From the NCBI GenBank assembly GCA_033026295.1, contig CM065187.1, positions 3,302,888-3,366,887 on the forward strand: 64,000 nucleotides of DNA, given 5' to 3'. The notes beneath the pieces were generated by a model. The model was not told the origin of the DNA and made no database searches. It was given only the letters and a program-made list of their open reading frames with translations. A program made the translations under genes and the position numbers. Shown here piece after piece: positions 12,701-23,969 of the stretch. Numbering within the stretch: the stretch's first letter is position 1; every line of letters begins with the position of its first letter. The stretch comes from Channa striata (lineage: Eukaryota; Chordata; Actinopteri; Anabantiformes; Channidae).

Positions 12701-15700
12701 TCTTCTTACCCACGTTGTTGAAGCCGTAGGATTCTCGAGCTTTTGCACACATGAAAGGCACATCTGCCCATTTGCCGTAGCGGTTGGGGTCGCATTCAAT
12801 AAGGTCGTACGGAGGCTCGCCGTTTCTAATCCAGTCGCTCAGGAACTTGCCGATGCCACCAGCGTGGATAACTCCATATCTGAACACAAAATCCAAGGCT
12901 CGAGCACGATTAATGATTAATAATTTCAACTACGTCACGAGCTAAACAGTAATAATCAAAAATGCTGTGATAAAATATTCAATGACCACCTGTTTTATGA
13001 CGGAAATTGAACATAAAAGTGTGATTTAAGAAAGAAAACTCTGCATTACGCATCTATTACACAAAATTGTGTCGTAGTCGATTTAGCTGCTTAATTTGTT
13101 GCAATGCTGTTAACGAGAAGCATTCGGAGACGTTCAGCCAGGACGTTTATAAAATTGGTTTGCTAATGTAACTTTGTCAGTGCTATGGAAGTAATATCTT
13201 GCATATTGTTATCAGAGAATAAAGCATTAAGCTCACGAAACCGTACCCGAAGCCAATGGCAGTCCAGTAATTCTGAACTCCTTGGTGTGGTCCCACCATG
13301 GGCAGCAGGTCAGGGGTGTATGTGATTGGTCCGGATACGATGTTGATGATGTCAGCCTTCTTAAGCACAGGGACCATCTCCATGGCCATCTCAACATGCT
13401 CCATTATCCTGTCAAGGTCGGACTCAAACAGCTCCTTACCGAAACCTGCAGCAGCCAAACAGGATGGAAGGTGGAAATAAAACACATTTTACCTACAACA
13501 AGAGCGAGTCCACGCAAAACCACCGATAACATTAGCAAACCCACCTGGAGGAACTCCATCTCTGACCCACGAGTCCTGCAGCACCATCTTCTCCATCTTT
13601 TCATACGGACCAAACAGCAGGCCGTCTCTCTCTTGGCGCAGGTAGTAAGATCCCTCCAGGTCCCGGATGACAGCCAGCTCCTTCTCCAGAGCCTTCACCT
13701 CCGGGACGGTTGCTGTAACTACATACTGGTGATGCACTGGGATGGTAGGGTGCTCGAACCCAATCATCTTGCCCACCTCCCGGGCCCAGAAACCTGGAAA
13801 CAGGTAGAAATGGAACCAAATCAATTTTCTTGTGATGCTCTTGTATTTGTGTCTATAAACCAAATAGGACAATGCTGCACATATTCTTGTCACGTTCAAA
13901 CCCTCAGAACATCAACAAATCAGACTATTTGTTCCATATTAATTAAAGGAGAAGGTATTGCTATGATAATGATATTCTCTGCAAGAAAAAGAATCTCAAA
14001 CTATCATTTTGTTTGGCTCTACTGCTTCTACTTATCACAAGACAAAAGACTCTTCAGCTTGTATATTTAAATATAATGTCAATGTTCAACCATTGCAAAC
14101 ACCTCTGGCAACATCTCGGCTTCTGTGTCTTCCTTGCAGAGACTTAGTCGACGTGATTAATGGATGACACCCTGGTACCACATAACTGACAGATTCTCTG
14201 TGGTAGATGGTACCAGGTTATTATCAGACTTTTATTACTATCATTTGATAATAATTTGATTATGGTAATATTTCATTTGATTGAATTGTGATATGTTTAA
14301 ATATAATCAGAGACTTTAGTGTCGATTAATAGCATGTGATTTATTAGCTTTTAGCTGGCTGTAACTTGCAGCATATCATTCGTTTTATTAAATTTAATTA
14401 AAAAGGTCGGTTTATTCGACATTATTGTAAAAAAAGTTTTTGTTGCGATTATTTCTTCCAGAGAGAACGGTTTACAGTGAAAAGTTTCCATGTTAACTTT
14501 ATAGAACTATGCACACACTTATTCTACAAAGATAAACTGGCACACAGTGTAACTCAAATTAAGTAACTATTAAATTAAGCCCAAACTGCAAAATGAGCAT
14601 GGGAACAAAAAAAACCCCATTTATAACCAACCACCCAACAAATATGTTGTTGTGTTGCGAGTCTGTAACTGGGACAAGATCTCCGTGGACGCGGTGCCTA
14701 CTCAGCAGCTGTGAGCAGCAGTGTGAGGCCAGAACCAGCTGGTGACCTGTTGATCTACGCTGCTATCTTCAGCCGCGTGTTGCAAGACTGATACTCATGA
14801 GCACTGGTCAACGCAGGCAACATACACTTAAATAACTCCCCGGTTTGCACATGCAGTATATTTCAAATTATGCAATAATGCAAGTCTGCAACCTAACACA
14901 CTGGATATATCTCCATATGTTAAAACTACATTTAACCCCTGCAGGTAATTTTGATATGTGCAAAAACTTTGGAGTATAATAAGTATAATATGCACTCACA
15001 TATTAAAAGCATGTTGAAAAATTTGTTAACACGCAAGGTTGGAATAGTTTGCCAAAAGTGAACAGTCGGCACAGTTGTGTAAAGTAAATAGCTCAAAATC
15101 TTCCATTTATCTACTAATAATTACAGGACAAACAGTTCACTTAGCTAAAAGTTAAAATCCTCAAACAGTGGACCTATAAGAAACCACACTTCAATGGCAG
15201 TTAAACAGTTAAAGCACTTAAAGTAATTTCATAAAAAAATTCACAAAATGGATTTAAATGAGAGGAAATTTAAAAAAAGCATTGGCTAAACAGCTGAATA
15301 AAATGGAAGTAATGAATGTATAATCATTAGGTGTATGGAATGGATACAAGCGTGAGAGACAGATAAAGCATGCAAAAAGAGGCCAAGGACAAAAAGAGAG
15401 AGAGAGAGAAAAGATTTAAATAAAATTGGCCGGTGTTACGCAAGAATGAAGAAAGCAGCTGCTTGTGGGTCATTGGTTTCAACAACAATGTGATGAAAAA
15501 TGCATTAAAACCATTTGTTATAAATCTGAAAATCACAAAACAAATCCATATGAAATAAGGAAACAGTGATTCTGGGTTTTACACAAGTTTGTACTTGTAA
15601 AAAACTCAGCACACATTAAACCGAACCTGCTAAACCGCAAACTCTTCAGTGTTTTAGTCTCCGCGTTAAAAAGAATGTGCATCGGCACAGCAGCAAAATG

Positions 15701-18700
15701 CTAAAAATGGCCCGTCAGGAGGCGTGCGTGTGCTGCTGCTTCGACATTGGATGAGCTCTGGACTGCTGGCCTGTTTGGATTGGCTGCTGGAGACAGCGAA
15801 GGCAAGAGGCCAGCGAGGCCACAACATAACTGGCTTCCACCAGAGAACAGAATGTGCAAATTCAGGGAGAAAGTGTCCAGATAAGCTCTGAATGTGAACA
15901 CAGCTGTGGCACATTTGCTCTTGATGAAGTCATCCACAGTCATGCCAAATATTCCCCGTCACGCATGAATATTGAAGATGGTGTCACTTCTTCATTTGTT
16001 CATTTTAACTTGACAAAACTGTTCCTCAGTATTTTCTTCACAGGAGGACAAACAGGAGAGCGAGACTAAATGAATCCTGAACCTCACCACGTAAACAAGC
16101 AACAGCAGCCGGGATGGAAGAAACTGTTGCCAACAAAATCCTCCCCGAACCGGTACGACCCAGTTCAAGCCAACAGCTCTTTTCCCTCAACTCTGCAAGC
16201 AGCGATCAGTGGAACAAACGTCCGGCTGTAGAGCCCCACGGGCAACTTGTTTTTAATGTGAAGTCTGTAATCACACCCTCTCACATCTGAAAAACACATG
16301 CAACTAAAGGAAATGTGACAGGAAAACCTGCAACTGCACCACGTTTCAAATCAGAAAGCTGGTGTCGTGTTTTTCACGTTATTTCGAGTAAACGTGCGTT
16401 TGTCATGTGAACGTTCAAGTACAAACCTGCTGTGTTAACGATGCGATTTGCACGGATTGTTCCATGAGGAGTCTGGACGTCCCACTTGCCGTCCGCGCTC
16501 GGTTTAAGGCCGGTGACGGGGGCCGGGTTGTAGATCTGGGCGCCGTACATGCGAGCGCCAGCAGCCAGAGCCATCGTCAGAGAGTAGGGATCGATGTGGC
16601 CGTCTCCTGGGGTGTACAAACCTGCCAGCACCTGAAAAGATGCATTTATTATATTCACACTTAATAAATTCATGAAGAAGCTAGTGATTACTGACAAAGC
16701 TTCAATTCTACTTGTTTCCCAAAGCACAGAAGTCACTGAAAAATAATAATCAAATATGAATATCAAGTTGCAGTTTTCAATTTAGTTTAAATTGTTGAGG
16801 CTACAATCTTCACCAGGTCACATATTTTTACCAATGTCCTTTTCTGGGGGACATTTAATTTAAATATCCTCTTATGAGCTTTTACAAGCTCTGTTTTGCT
16901 TTTGCAAATTTTATGTCGGTCATCAAATTTCTGACGGTATAAAGGTGTTTTTCTTTTTTAACGTTGTCATTTTACACAAGACATGAAACGAGAGAAAAAC
17001 AGTGAGAGCTAAATTAAAAAGTTTGAGTCTCTGAGGAACATGAATGTGCCTGGGAATTTTATGTAAATCTTTCCAACAGATTTCAACAATCCTTGTGCAC
17101 AAAGAGCGCAGACGGATTAAAAAAACACCCATCACTGTAAAGGCAGGTATTGACTATTTAATCAAAGCGTTTTTGTCACCAATCATTAGCCCAAAGTCTC
17201 TGTGTAATGTCACTGTGTGTTAGACCTTGTCCATGTTGATCAGAGGGAAGAGCTCTTGGACTTTCTCTGGTCCGATGAGGTACTGCGGCGTCACGTGCCA
17301 GTGCGTGCGCGTCATCTGGTACTTCATCTCATCCACGCGAGGCGCCGTTGATGCAATTCGGACACTGCCCGGTTGATGAAAGCCCACTGCCTGCGAAGAA
17401 AGACAAGAAGAGTCACATACTGTATGTTCCACCTCCCCGTGGCTTTAATCATGAGCAGGGCTCCGATACCTGTCCAGTTTCAGCCTCGAGCCTCTCATAT
17501 AATTTAATGCTGTCATAGTGGACTTTCTTAAGGTTGATGCCTGGATGGTAGTATGTTGTCAAACCTGCCTGAAACACAAAACACATGCAAAAGTTGGAGG
17601 GTTAAAGAAAGAAAAACATCCGTGCAGACAATGTTTCTCCAATTAAAGCTGCGTGAGCTGGTTGTTTTGGCCACCGGGGGGCAGCAGAAACACAACTGAC
17701 ATTTCGCTGCCTTTTAAGCTGAAAGGATCCTTGTTAGAAAACATCTGCTTATTTACACATTCAGGAAATACAAAGCAACCTTATTATTAATTTGGATTCA
17801 TGTTCGTGTCCATCAAGTTTCTCCACTATATTACCCAGCAAGTTCCTAACTTTGCCGGTCTGCTGTTTCTCAGTTGGGTTTCAAAGCCAAGCCTATTGCC
17901 TGCTGCAGCTGAAAACAGTAACAAACCAAATCAGTAAAGGTATGATAAAAAAAATTAAACTAGAAGAGCTAAAGACAGTTCATGAAGCTGAGAGAAAATC
18001 CAAGATCAGATCAGCTTTGCAGTCCTTTACGACTGACAAGAGACCCTTTCACATACACATTCTCTTTGCATTAAAAAAATATGAATTATCCCCTTGGATG
18101 GCATTTTTTAAACATTTATCTAATCTCTAACAACTCTAATCGCAAATAGTACAGTGAAATATTAATTGGATTTTTTTCATATATTTTCCACATTGTGCTC
18201 GTTTGAACCTTCCCCATTCAAACTGAATATAACTATATTTTTTTCAAAAATCCAAATGTCTCTTTCTTCTTTATATTGTTTCCGCCAACAGTCAGAAACT
18301 TGCATCCAAAATTTCCTCTTCAGCACCAACGAGCCAACTAACATGGTCTTTACAGGGTGACAGTGAAGGGCTGTAACTGAGTCACCTCGTAAAAATGTAA
18401 GTGGGTCAAGACCTCAGTCGCCGTGAAAACCTATAACATGACAGCTGCCGCCGATGGAGACGCTGCTGCTACTGAAACAAACAGAAATGGCTGTTCGCAC
18501 TTTGACGAAGTGATGCTTTCGAGGAAGAACACATATGTAAAATGATTTAGTGCTTATACTGGCTCAGTGGAGGATGTCAGTAATGTCTAATTGGTGCAAA
18601 GTTTGAGCACATTATAATCAATAAAACTGTCCAATATGAAGAAATCTGTGTTGAGACACTAAAATAGTTAGAGATAATAAAACCTGAAATAATCGGATGT

Positions 18701-20171
18701 TTATTTTCTTTGTTTTAAGGTTTGTGTAAAACTGCAACAAAATTAATTTGCAGCGATGTCCCAGACAACTGTGTTTAACATAGTTACAGCTGAAAATGTG
18801 CAGCTTTTCTTTGTCACAAGTGATAACATACATAATATGTTTGGTTTATGGGCACATTTCTGGAAAATATTTTCAATTTAAAAATGTATTTTTTATTTTT
18901 GATATTTCTAAACTAAAGGATTAGTTAATGTATGAATTTCTCTGTGAAAAAAAAACTAAATCACGAAATTAATGTGCTAATTAATAAGATAAGATAAGAT
19001 AACATAGAACTTTATTAATCCTACAGTGGTGGAATTGTGTTTTTCTGATAAGTGAATATATTTGTATTTTGAACCACTAATTAGACAAATGCTATTTTAT
19101 GACATGAGCTTTAGTATGAGGGCTGTAGAGACCAGAGATAATAATGTACAAACTACTCATCATTGTGTTTGAATATTGTTAAGAGCAGGGGTGTGGCTGC
19201 AAAGATACTGCAGTCTGTGAATAAAACCACCTGTGTCACACGCCAACAAAACCTTATTTCGCTCTTTGCTAATTTTGCCTGCGTTCACGATGCTCTGGGG
19301 ACCAGCAGGGCCCTTTAGTGAAAACCTACAGCGTGCCAGGTGGATCCAGCCGTCAGCTCAGACTTCTCCAGCAGCACCACGTCCTTCATGCCACCTTTGG
19401 CCAGGTGGTAAGCCAAGCTGACCCCCACACATCCTCCCCCGATGATCACAGTTTCTGCAGTGTCCTTCCACCTCTTTCCCAAAACTGACCGTGCATCACT
19501 AAAAGGAAGGAAAAACAGCAGACCAATGCCAAAGACTTTTCCTATCATCAAGAAGAGCAATGTTCACGTTAAAGAAGCTGGAAAGAGCACATTTTTCCTG
19601 GAAAGGCTTAAAATGTTGATTATCAAATATTTGCCAGTTTAAGGTGAAGTCACTAATCATTAATAGACAAATCGTTGCAGATGAATTAAAGGGTTTGAAG
19701 GAAGGTTTGAATAATAATCAGAGCTCTACCATGCACCATGCACAAGTGCTGGTTTATTTCCAAAGTGCCAAATCTTGACGTGTTTACATACCTGCAACCA
19801 GAAATAACATATTTCAGTGTCAGGATGAGCATAACTCTAACTGTGAACTGCTGTGTATGACGCCTGCACGCCAGTGACTCGTGCGTAAATCAATCAGCTG
19901 TGCGGCTTTACGCGCTTTACGCACGGCAAGCACGGCACTTTATGTCTGTCCTGTCCAATTACCTCTGAGGACCTGGCTGAACAAAACGTCTTTATTGAAA
20001 AGTCCAGGTAAGATATGAAACATCTCTGCATGAAAGTGAATTCTCTCACCTCTCTTCAGCTTGTTTTCGTGCGGTGCAGCAGACGCTCCTCAAATGAAGC
20101 CGAGCGACGCCTCCACATGCGCCTGGATTACGTCGCAGTTTAACATTAAGCAAGTTTAATAAACGAGACAT
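9729..20171 (-). CDS. dmgdh: Dimethylglycine dehydrogenase, mitochondrial (complete)
   Basis: Flavoenzyme of the mitochondrial matrix: oxidises dimethylglycine to sarcosine and passes the one-carbon unit to tetrahydrofolate. Coding exons (minus): 20050-20171, 19330-19498, 17470-17568, 17226-17390, 16427-16631, 13545-13793, 13247-13445, 12710-12879, 12455-12608, 11942-12107, 11728-11858, 10855-11072, 10557-10714, 10417-10476, 10037-10171, 9729-9941. They sum to 2613 nt, 870 residues (human 866), every phase closing. Residues 1-40 are Arg/Leu-rich with few acids, a mitochondrial presequence. GGGCVG at 61-66 binds FAD, and His96 in GSTWHA is the expected covalent FAD attachment site. The FAD oxidoreductase region runs to about 430 and the aminomethyltransferase-like folate domain from about 480 to the end. 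The order FAD domain then folate domain, and the ending RLQKKAKGKA, match DMGDH rather than sarcosine dehydrogenase. It lies head to head with BHMT, which makes its substrate. No frame break seen. Confidence 0.97.
11073..11727 (-). other. DMGDH intron 11
   Basis: 655 bp between exons 12 and 11. No gene or repeat recognised. Confidence 0.7.
12108..12454 (-). other. DMGDH intron 9
   Basis: 347 bp intron; nothing recognised. Confidence 0.75.
12880..13246 (-). other. DMGDH intron 7
   Basis: 367 bp intron; nothing recognised. Its donor is GTACGG at 13246. Using the next GT four bases on would break the phase with exon 8. Confidence 0.75.
14171..14217. repeat. 47-bp inverted repeat (hairpin)
   Basis: CCTGGTACCA at 14171-14180 is matched by its exact reverse complement TGGTACCAGG at 14208-14217. 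Inner CCACA and TGTGG also pair. It could be a small MITE-like footprint or a fortuitous palindrome; no transposase or target-site duplication was identified. Confidence 0.75.
15395..15409. repeat. Short (GA)n run
   Basis: GA dinucleotide run of about seven units in DMGDH intron 5. Confidence 0.85.
16632..17225 (-). other. DMGDH intron 4
   Basis: 594 bp intron. Donor GTCTAA is weak but phase and the MDK-VLAG protein junction require it. Nothing else recognised. Confidence 0.7.
17671..17686 (+). promoter_or_regulatory. CTCF-like motif
   Basis: CCACCGGGGGGCAGCA fits the vertebrate CTCF core CCASYAGRKGGCRS with one mismatch (A to G at position 6). Prediction from motif only. Confidence 0.35.
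18985..19045 (+). repeat. TAAGA tandem tail of a retroelement
   Basis: Three or more TAAGA units, then ACTTTATTAATCCTACAG and a G/T-rich end. The pattern 'AAGATAAGATAAxxxxxTTTATTAATCC' is common in teleost genomes as a non-LTR element tail. Family not assigned. Confidence 0.5.
19499..20049 (-). other. DMGDH intron 1
   Basis: 551 bp between the presequence exon and the FAD-motif exon. Nothing recognised. Confidence 0.75.
20050..20171 (-). CDS. dmgdh: DMGDH exon 1 (mitochondrial targeting peptide)
   Basis: A 122-base exon starting at the ATG at 20171 and ending at a GTGAGA donor (20049). It encodes 40 residues beginning MSRLLNLLNVKLRRNP, then a segment with RSVCC. It ends in phase 2, completing a Ser codon with exon 2 (AG plus T). 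Basic and hydrophobic residues with almost no acids before the last few positions fit a mitochondrial presequence. A nearer ATG at 20118 is in another frame and meets a stop before the donor, which decides this start. Confidence 0.88.
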
Positions 20172-20999
20172 AATTGAGGTAACGTTAAAATATGTACATA
20201 TATTCTAGCTCAAAGCAAAACTAGCCCCCTCTCACTGGACCCCCGTGCTGCCCTGTGTAGTACCACTGTGGCACGCCCACAGGTCGACAACCAAGTGAAG
20301 AAGAAACTTTACCCAGATCAGCCCTCAGACACATTAACGCTTTGTGTGCCAGACACCACAAATGTAGGTCACACAGCAGGTGGTGTGGTTTCCACAGTCT
20401 TCATTAATTCGTCTATTATTAGTAATAATAAGTTTCAGGAGTCAGATTGGTGCGGAAGTGCTTTGAATTAAATGTGCAAATTGATCACAGAGTCATTTAC
20501 TGTCCCGTGTCTGGAGCAGTGAGCATGTTCATTTAACAAGGAAAGACCAGTTGTATTGATTAATCTAATGATTAACTCAAGAGCAGATCTGGGAGACAAT
20601 ATGTTCTATAGATCATCTAAAAGTTGATATTTTACAATTAATCAACTTCTTTAAGTTAAAAACTAGTTTCAGTTGCTAAAAATGCAGCCAGCAGTTTATT
20701 TAGGAAGGCGGTAGAACTTTAATGCTTGGACAGATCATAAGAAAATGGAGACAGAGGGAGGTCCCCTTATCCTTTCTATCTGGTCATTTTGTTATTTTAA
20801 GTCTGTGTGTCATTATATTTTAAGACATTTTGTGTATTTGTCTGTTGTTTTGAGTCTGTTTTTGGTCATTTTAAACCAGTTGTTAGTAGTTTCAATTGCT
20901 CTGAACATTTTTGTAGATTTTATGCATCTCTATGTTTTTATTTTTTAATTTTATTGGGGCTTTTTGTATAAATGGGCCCCCACATAAATAGCAGAAGGA

Positions 21000-21765
21000 C
21001 GCAGAGTAAAGAACCATATCCAGGATGAAACAAAGATCCATTAATACTTCAGGTAGATGGCCCCAAGTGATGATGTGCTTAGTGAACACCATGAGTGGCA
21101 GAAACCGGAGGAACAAGGGAAGAAAGAGCAGGAACCATCGCAGAAGGACCAAACCTCTGCACTGTATGTCTCACCGGCAGATAGACGTGGTGGCTGATAT
21201 CGAAAATCCTGCGAGTGGCTGGACAAAGCTGGAGTGAAAGACAGCACAGAGGCACTAATCCTAGCAGCACAGGAGCAGGTTCTGAGTACAAGATCAGCAG
21301 AAGTCGGGGTCTACCACACCAGGCGGGACCCCAGGCTCAGGCAGGGCAAAGATGCACAGTAACATGAAACATGTGAGCCGAGTTCAGGCTGGAATCCCCA
21401 AAGTCAAAATAGGAGAAGGATGAAGTGACAGATGTAACAACTTCAAGTGACAGCAACAACAGGAAGAAGGGACACGAGAAGCCTGAGCAAAACCGAGGGC
21501 TGAAAGAAGAGTTAGAAAGGACGTGGAAGGTGAGGGAACAAGTGGTCCCTGTGGGAACACCTGTGAAACCCAAACTAGGAGAGGGGCTCCAGCAGATTCC
21601 AGGAAGAAGACAGAGATCTCTGTCCAGAAGAACGCAGGGCTGGGAACAGCTAAGACACTGCGCAGGACCCTCAAACTGCCAGGCCTCTGGTAGAAGACCC
21701 GAGCTGGGAGGAAGAATTAAGACCGTCCTGAAGGGAGGGGTATGGTTTATGAATATTGACAACCA
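21000..21765 (+). mobile_element. 3' fragment of an R4/Dong/Rex6-like LINE (degenerate)
   Basis: Plus-strand translations in shifting frames give MAPSDDV, WLDKAGVKDSTEALILAAQE, RKKGHEKPEQNRGLKEELE and ISVQKNAGLGTAKTLRR, ending in LKLPGLW. These match, in order, the C-terminal part (end of reverse transcriptase, then restriction-like endonuclease region) of a LINE protein common in teleosts. Frames are interrupted by stops and indels, so it is dead. Clade name is from memory of the family; the match to a non-LTR retroelement is secure. A second piece of the same kind of element lies at 62180-63000. Confidence 0.75.
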
Positions 21766-22273
21766 TGTAATAATAATGTTCAAACGTTTTATTATGATAA
21801 TATGGGAGGGCTTGTTGGATTCCTAATTATCTCAAGTCCTGCAGGTAGGTGTTCCACTGTGTTTTCAGAAAATAATCTTTGTTAATCTAATTTATGGTTC
21901 ATCTGGATTTTAAACTGATTACTATCGTGGTCTTGTCTACTAAAATATTTAATATCACATTCTTTAAAAATGCTGACAAAACAAAACAGCCCAAGCAACA
22001 GCCCTGGAGCAGGAGTTTTGCATTTCTGCGATATTGTGAACCATAGGTTGTCTTGTGTAAACTTGTGCAACGGGTGAATTAATTTTAAAAAAAGATTTAT
22101 ATCAGAGACAGGCGGTAACATCAGGAGAACTGAACCAACACGGCAACTGAAGCAAATGAGCGAAGGAGGTCAGTTTTATTTGTTGCATACAGTTATGAAG
22201 CCAAAGCAAAAAGATGTCGGTGCAGCTGCTGTTGAGTGTTTCTGTGGTGCAGGCCTTCAAATCTTTCACACAG

Positions 22274-22985
22274 GGGATTTTGGTTTTGGTGCAGCAGAGG
22301 TTGGTTGTCGTCCTGGATTAGGGCTTTACCTTCACCCCTGAGAGCAGAGGTTATGTCAACACCTCAGGGAGCTGCCAAGCACCCTGAAGCGGGTTCTCCT
22401 TGTTTCTTTCGCTCCGGATGAAGGGCGGATCGAAACCCTGCTGTTGGGTTTGCCAACCAAGTGCCAGGTGCGACGCTGTCAAAATCTGATTGGCCAGCCC
22501 AGGTGCCACCCGCTGGCAGAGGGAGAAGGTGGCAGGTACTGGACCTGCTGTTGAACTGGCTAAATGTAAAAAACTAACTTTGAGTCAACGGAACTCAAGA
22601 TATTACGTTGACTCAAGCCTTTAAACTCAGACATGATGGATCTCTGTCTGCAGGGACCACTGAAACCTGATGGGGTGTCACCAAAGGCGTCTGTGACCCT
22701 CTAGCTCTCAGAAGGCTTCACAAGGCCACGCCAGTGACCTCCATTTCCCATTCCCTTAGGTTTGCACACTTTAAAAAAATGAAACGCTGGTGTTTGCCCT
22801 GTTTAGTCTGTGTGAGACTCGTATCATATACTCACATTTCAAATTCAAAAATGGGTGTCCGTTTGTGTACAGTAATGTCTTTTGAGATTGATGACTACAA
22901 AATTCAGAGGAGCAGCTACAAATGTGCTCAATTAAATGTAAATGCTGCTCATCACCTGTAATAAAAAGAAAAATTCTCAGCATAT
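22274..22985 (+). pseudogene. Decayed tandem copy of BHMT (exon 2, last exon and 3'UTR relics)
   Basis: Exon 2 relic: after a TTTCACACAG acceptor, 22274-22392 aligns with exon 2 of the intact gene (24086-24218). It starts GGGATTTTGG against GGCATTTTGG, contains a read-alike of EKRGYV (ESRGYV) and ends with GCACCCTGAAGCGGGT, identical over 16 bases including the exon-donor junction. It is about 14 bases shorter and has an in-frame TAG at 22319. Last-exon relic: after CTGTCTGCAG (ending 22653), CCTGATGGGGTGTCACC and AAAGGC match the intact CCTGATGGATGGGGCGTCACC and AAAGGC. 3'UTR relic: CATTCCCTTAGGTTT against CATTCCCTTAAGTTT, GAGGAGCAGCTAC against GAGGAGCAGTTAC, and an AATAAA at 22960 matching the one at 27518. 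Exons 3-7 are essentially deleted. Retained acceptor-like ends argue for DNA duplication, not retrocopying. Confidence 0.85.
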
Positions 22986-23892
22986 TGTAATCTGCATTTC
23001 ACGTCTCGTCTGGCAGCACAAGCTCAGGTCATTCATGACATGTAATGGGCTAAAATCCCTCAGTTCATTTACTCATACCACACAAAACATTTTCCAGAAT
23101 AGTCTTGTTTGTATGTTATAGTTTCCTGTAACATACATGAAAATCCCATCACGTATAATTTCATATTTGTGCAGCACTTTAATTTGTTTTTGTTGAAAAG
23201 CTGAATCCACAATTAAACTTTTCGACTTTAATTTCACTATCGTTTTACTTCCACACATTGAGAATGAAAACCAGTTCTTTGGTTTGGCAGTTGGAGAAAC
23301 ACGCAGCAGCTCGATTTAAAAACTTACATTGTGTTAATTGTTTGCAACAACAGCTTTGGGAAAGAACTTGTGGAGTGTTGAAAGGACCGACTCCTTCAAT
23401 TGTTCCTATTTAGGAACAGGAGCGATTGCTCCATGAGGATGAAAAAAACAGCTCAACATCAGCCTCAAGTTGTTGATTCTGAAATGAATGCATATTCATT
23501 TGCGCATCAGTTCATATTAATATTTGCAATCTTTTATTTTTCAGCTTCTGACAAGTGATGTTGACTGATGTGATAGTAGTAAATTGATTGATTTTTGGAA
23601 AGTTTTTATTGTTGACCAGAAAACCAAGACACAGAGACTCCAGGAAGCAGCTACAGACACTTCCCCTGTTTCCTGACACCTTATAGACCGAGTTATCTAA
23701 GAAGTTGGTGAAGAAAATAATAACTTATAAGAAAATAAGCATTACCAAATGATAACATTGATTAATTCCAGCAAAAACTAAAGAAAAAAACCCATCGAAG
23801 CAGCAGCAGCTGTGCGTTTGTTGGACATCGGGTTTACGCATGACGCAGGCGGTTCTTGGAGTGACATCAGGGCCTCCACACCCTCCTGTGGT

Positions 23893-23898
23893 TATAAA
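23893..23898 (+). promoter_or_regulatory. BHMT TATA box
   Basis: TATAAA 72 bases before the BHMT ATG. With the usual 25-30 bp spacing, transcription would start near 23922-23930, leaving a 5'UTR of about 45 bases. A TATA promoter fits a strongly expressed, tissue-restricted (liver/kidney) gene. Confidence 0.7.
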
Positions 23899-23969
23899 TG
23901 CAGCACGGACGCGCACACACGTCCCTTCCGAACCGAGAAGAGCAGACGGGTCGCAGCTGCTGCGCAACC

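Larger units (their letters stand above)
13794..16426 (-). other. DMGDH intron 5
   Basis: 2.6 kb, largest DMGDH intron. It contains an inverted repeat at 14171-14217 and a (GA) run at 15395-15409. The rest is AT-rich with no recognised coding or mobile sequence. Confidence 0.7.
17569..19329 (-). other. DMGDH intron 2
   Basis: 1.76 kb. Holds a CTCF-like motif at 17671-17686 and a TAAGA repeat at 18985-19002 followed by ACTTTATTAATCC, a typical fish retroelement tail. Remainder AT-rich, no exon. Confidence 0.7.
20172..23969. other. Divergent intergenic region DMGDH-BHMT
   Basis: 3.8 kb between two head-to-head transcription starts. From left to right: DMGDH promoter side, T-rich degenerate tract (about 20760-20960), LINE 3' fragment (about 21000-21765), BHMT relic (22274-22985), and the BHMT proximal promoter with a TATA box at 23893. 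Sequence 22990-23880 shows nothing further that I recognise. Confidence 0.75.

Noticed and set aside
13236..13246. Donors GTTTCG or GTGAGC for DMGDH exon 7
   Set aside because: Both give the wrong phase for exon 8; GTACGG at 13246 restores the GFGYGVIHAGG junction.
13282..14070. Long plus-strand open frame (262 codons) over DMGDH exons 6-7
   Set aside because: Antisense shadow of two conserved DMGDH exons; its translation matches no family and ignores the splice sites.
20052..20118. ATG at 20118 as DMGDH start
   Set aside because: Its frame hits a TGA before the donor and has the wrong phase for exon 2; the ATG at 20171 gives a continuous targeting peptide.
22274..22985. Functional BHMT2 ortholog
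   Set aside because: In-frame stop, shortened exon 2 and missing exons 3-7 leave no coding capacity. Only a pseudogene call is supported.
22274..22985. Processed (retrotransposed) BHMT copy
   Set aside because: Acceptor-like pyrimidine-AG sequences precede both exon relics and the exon 2 donor is retained, pointing to DNA-level duplication.
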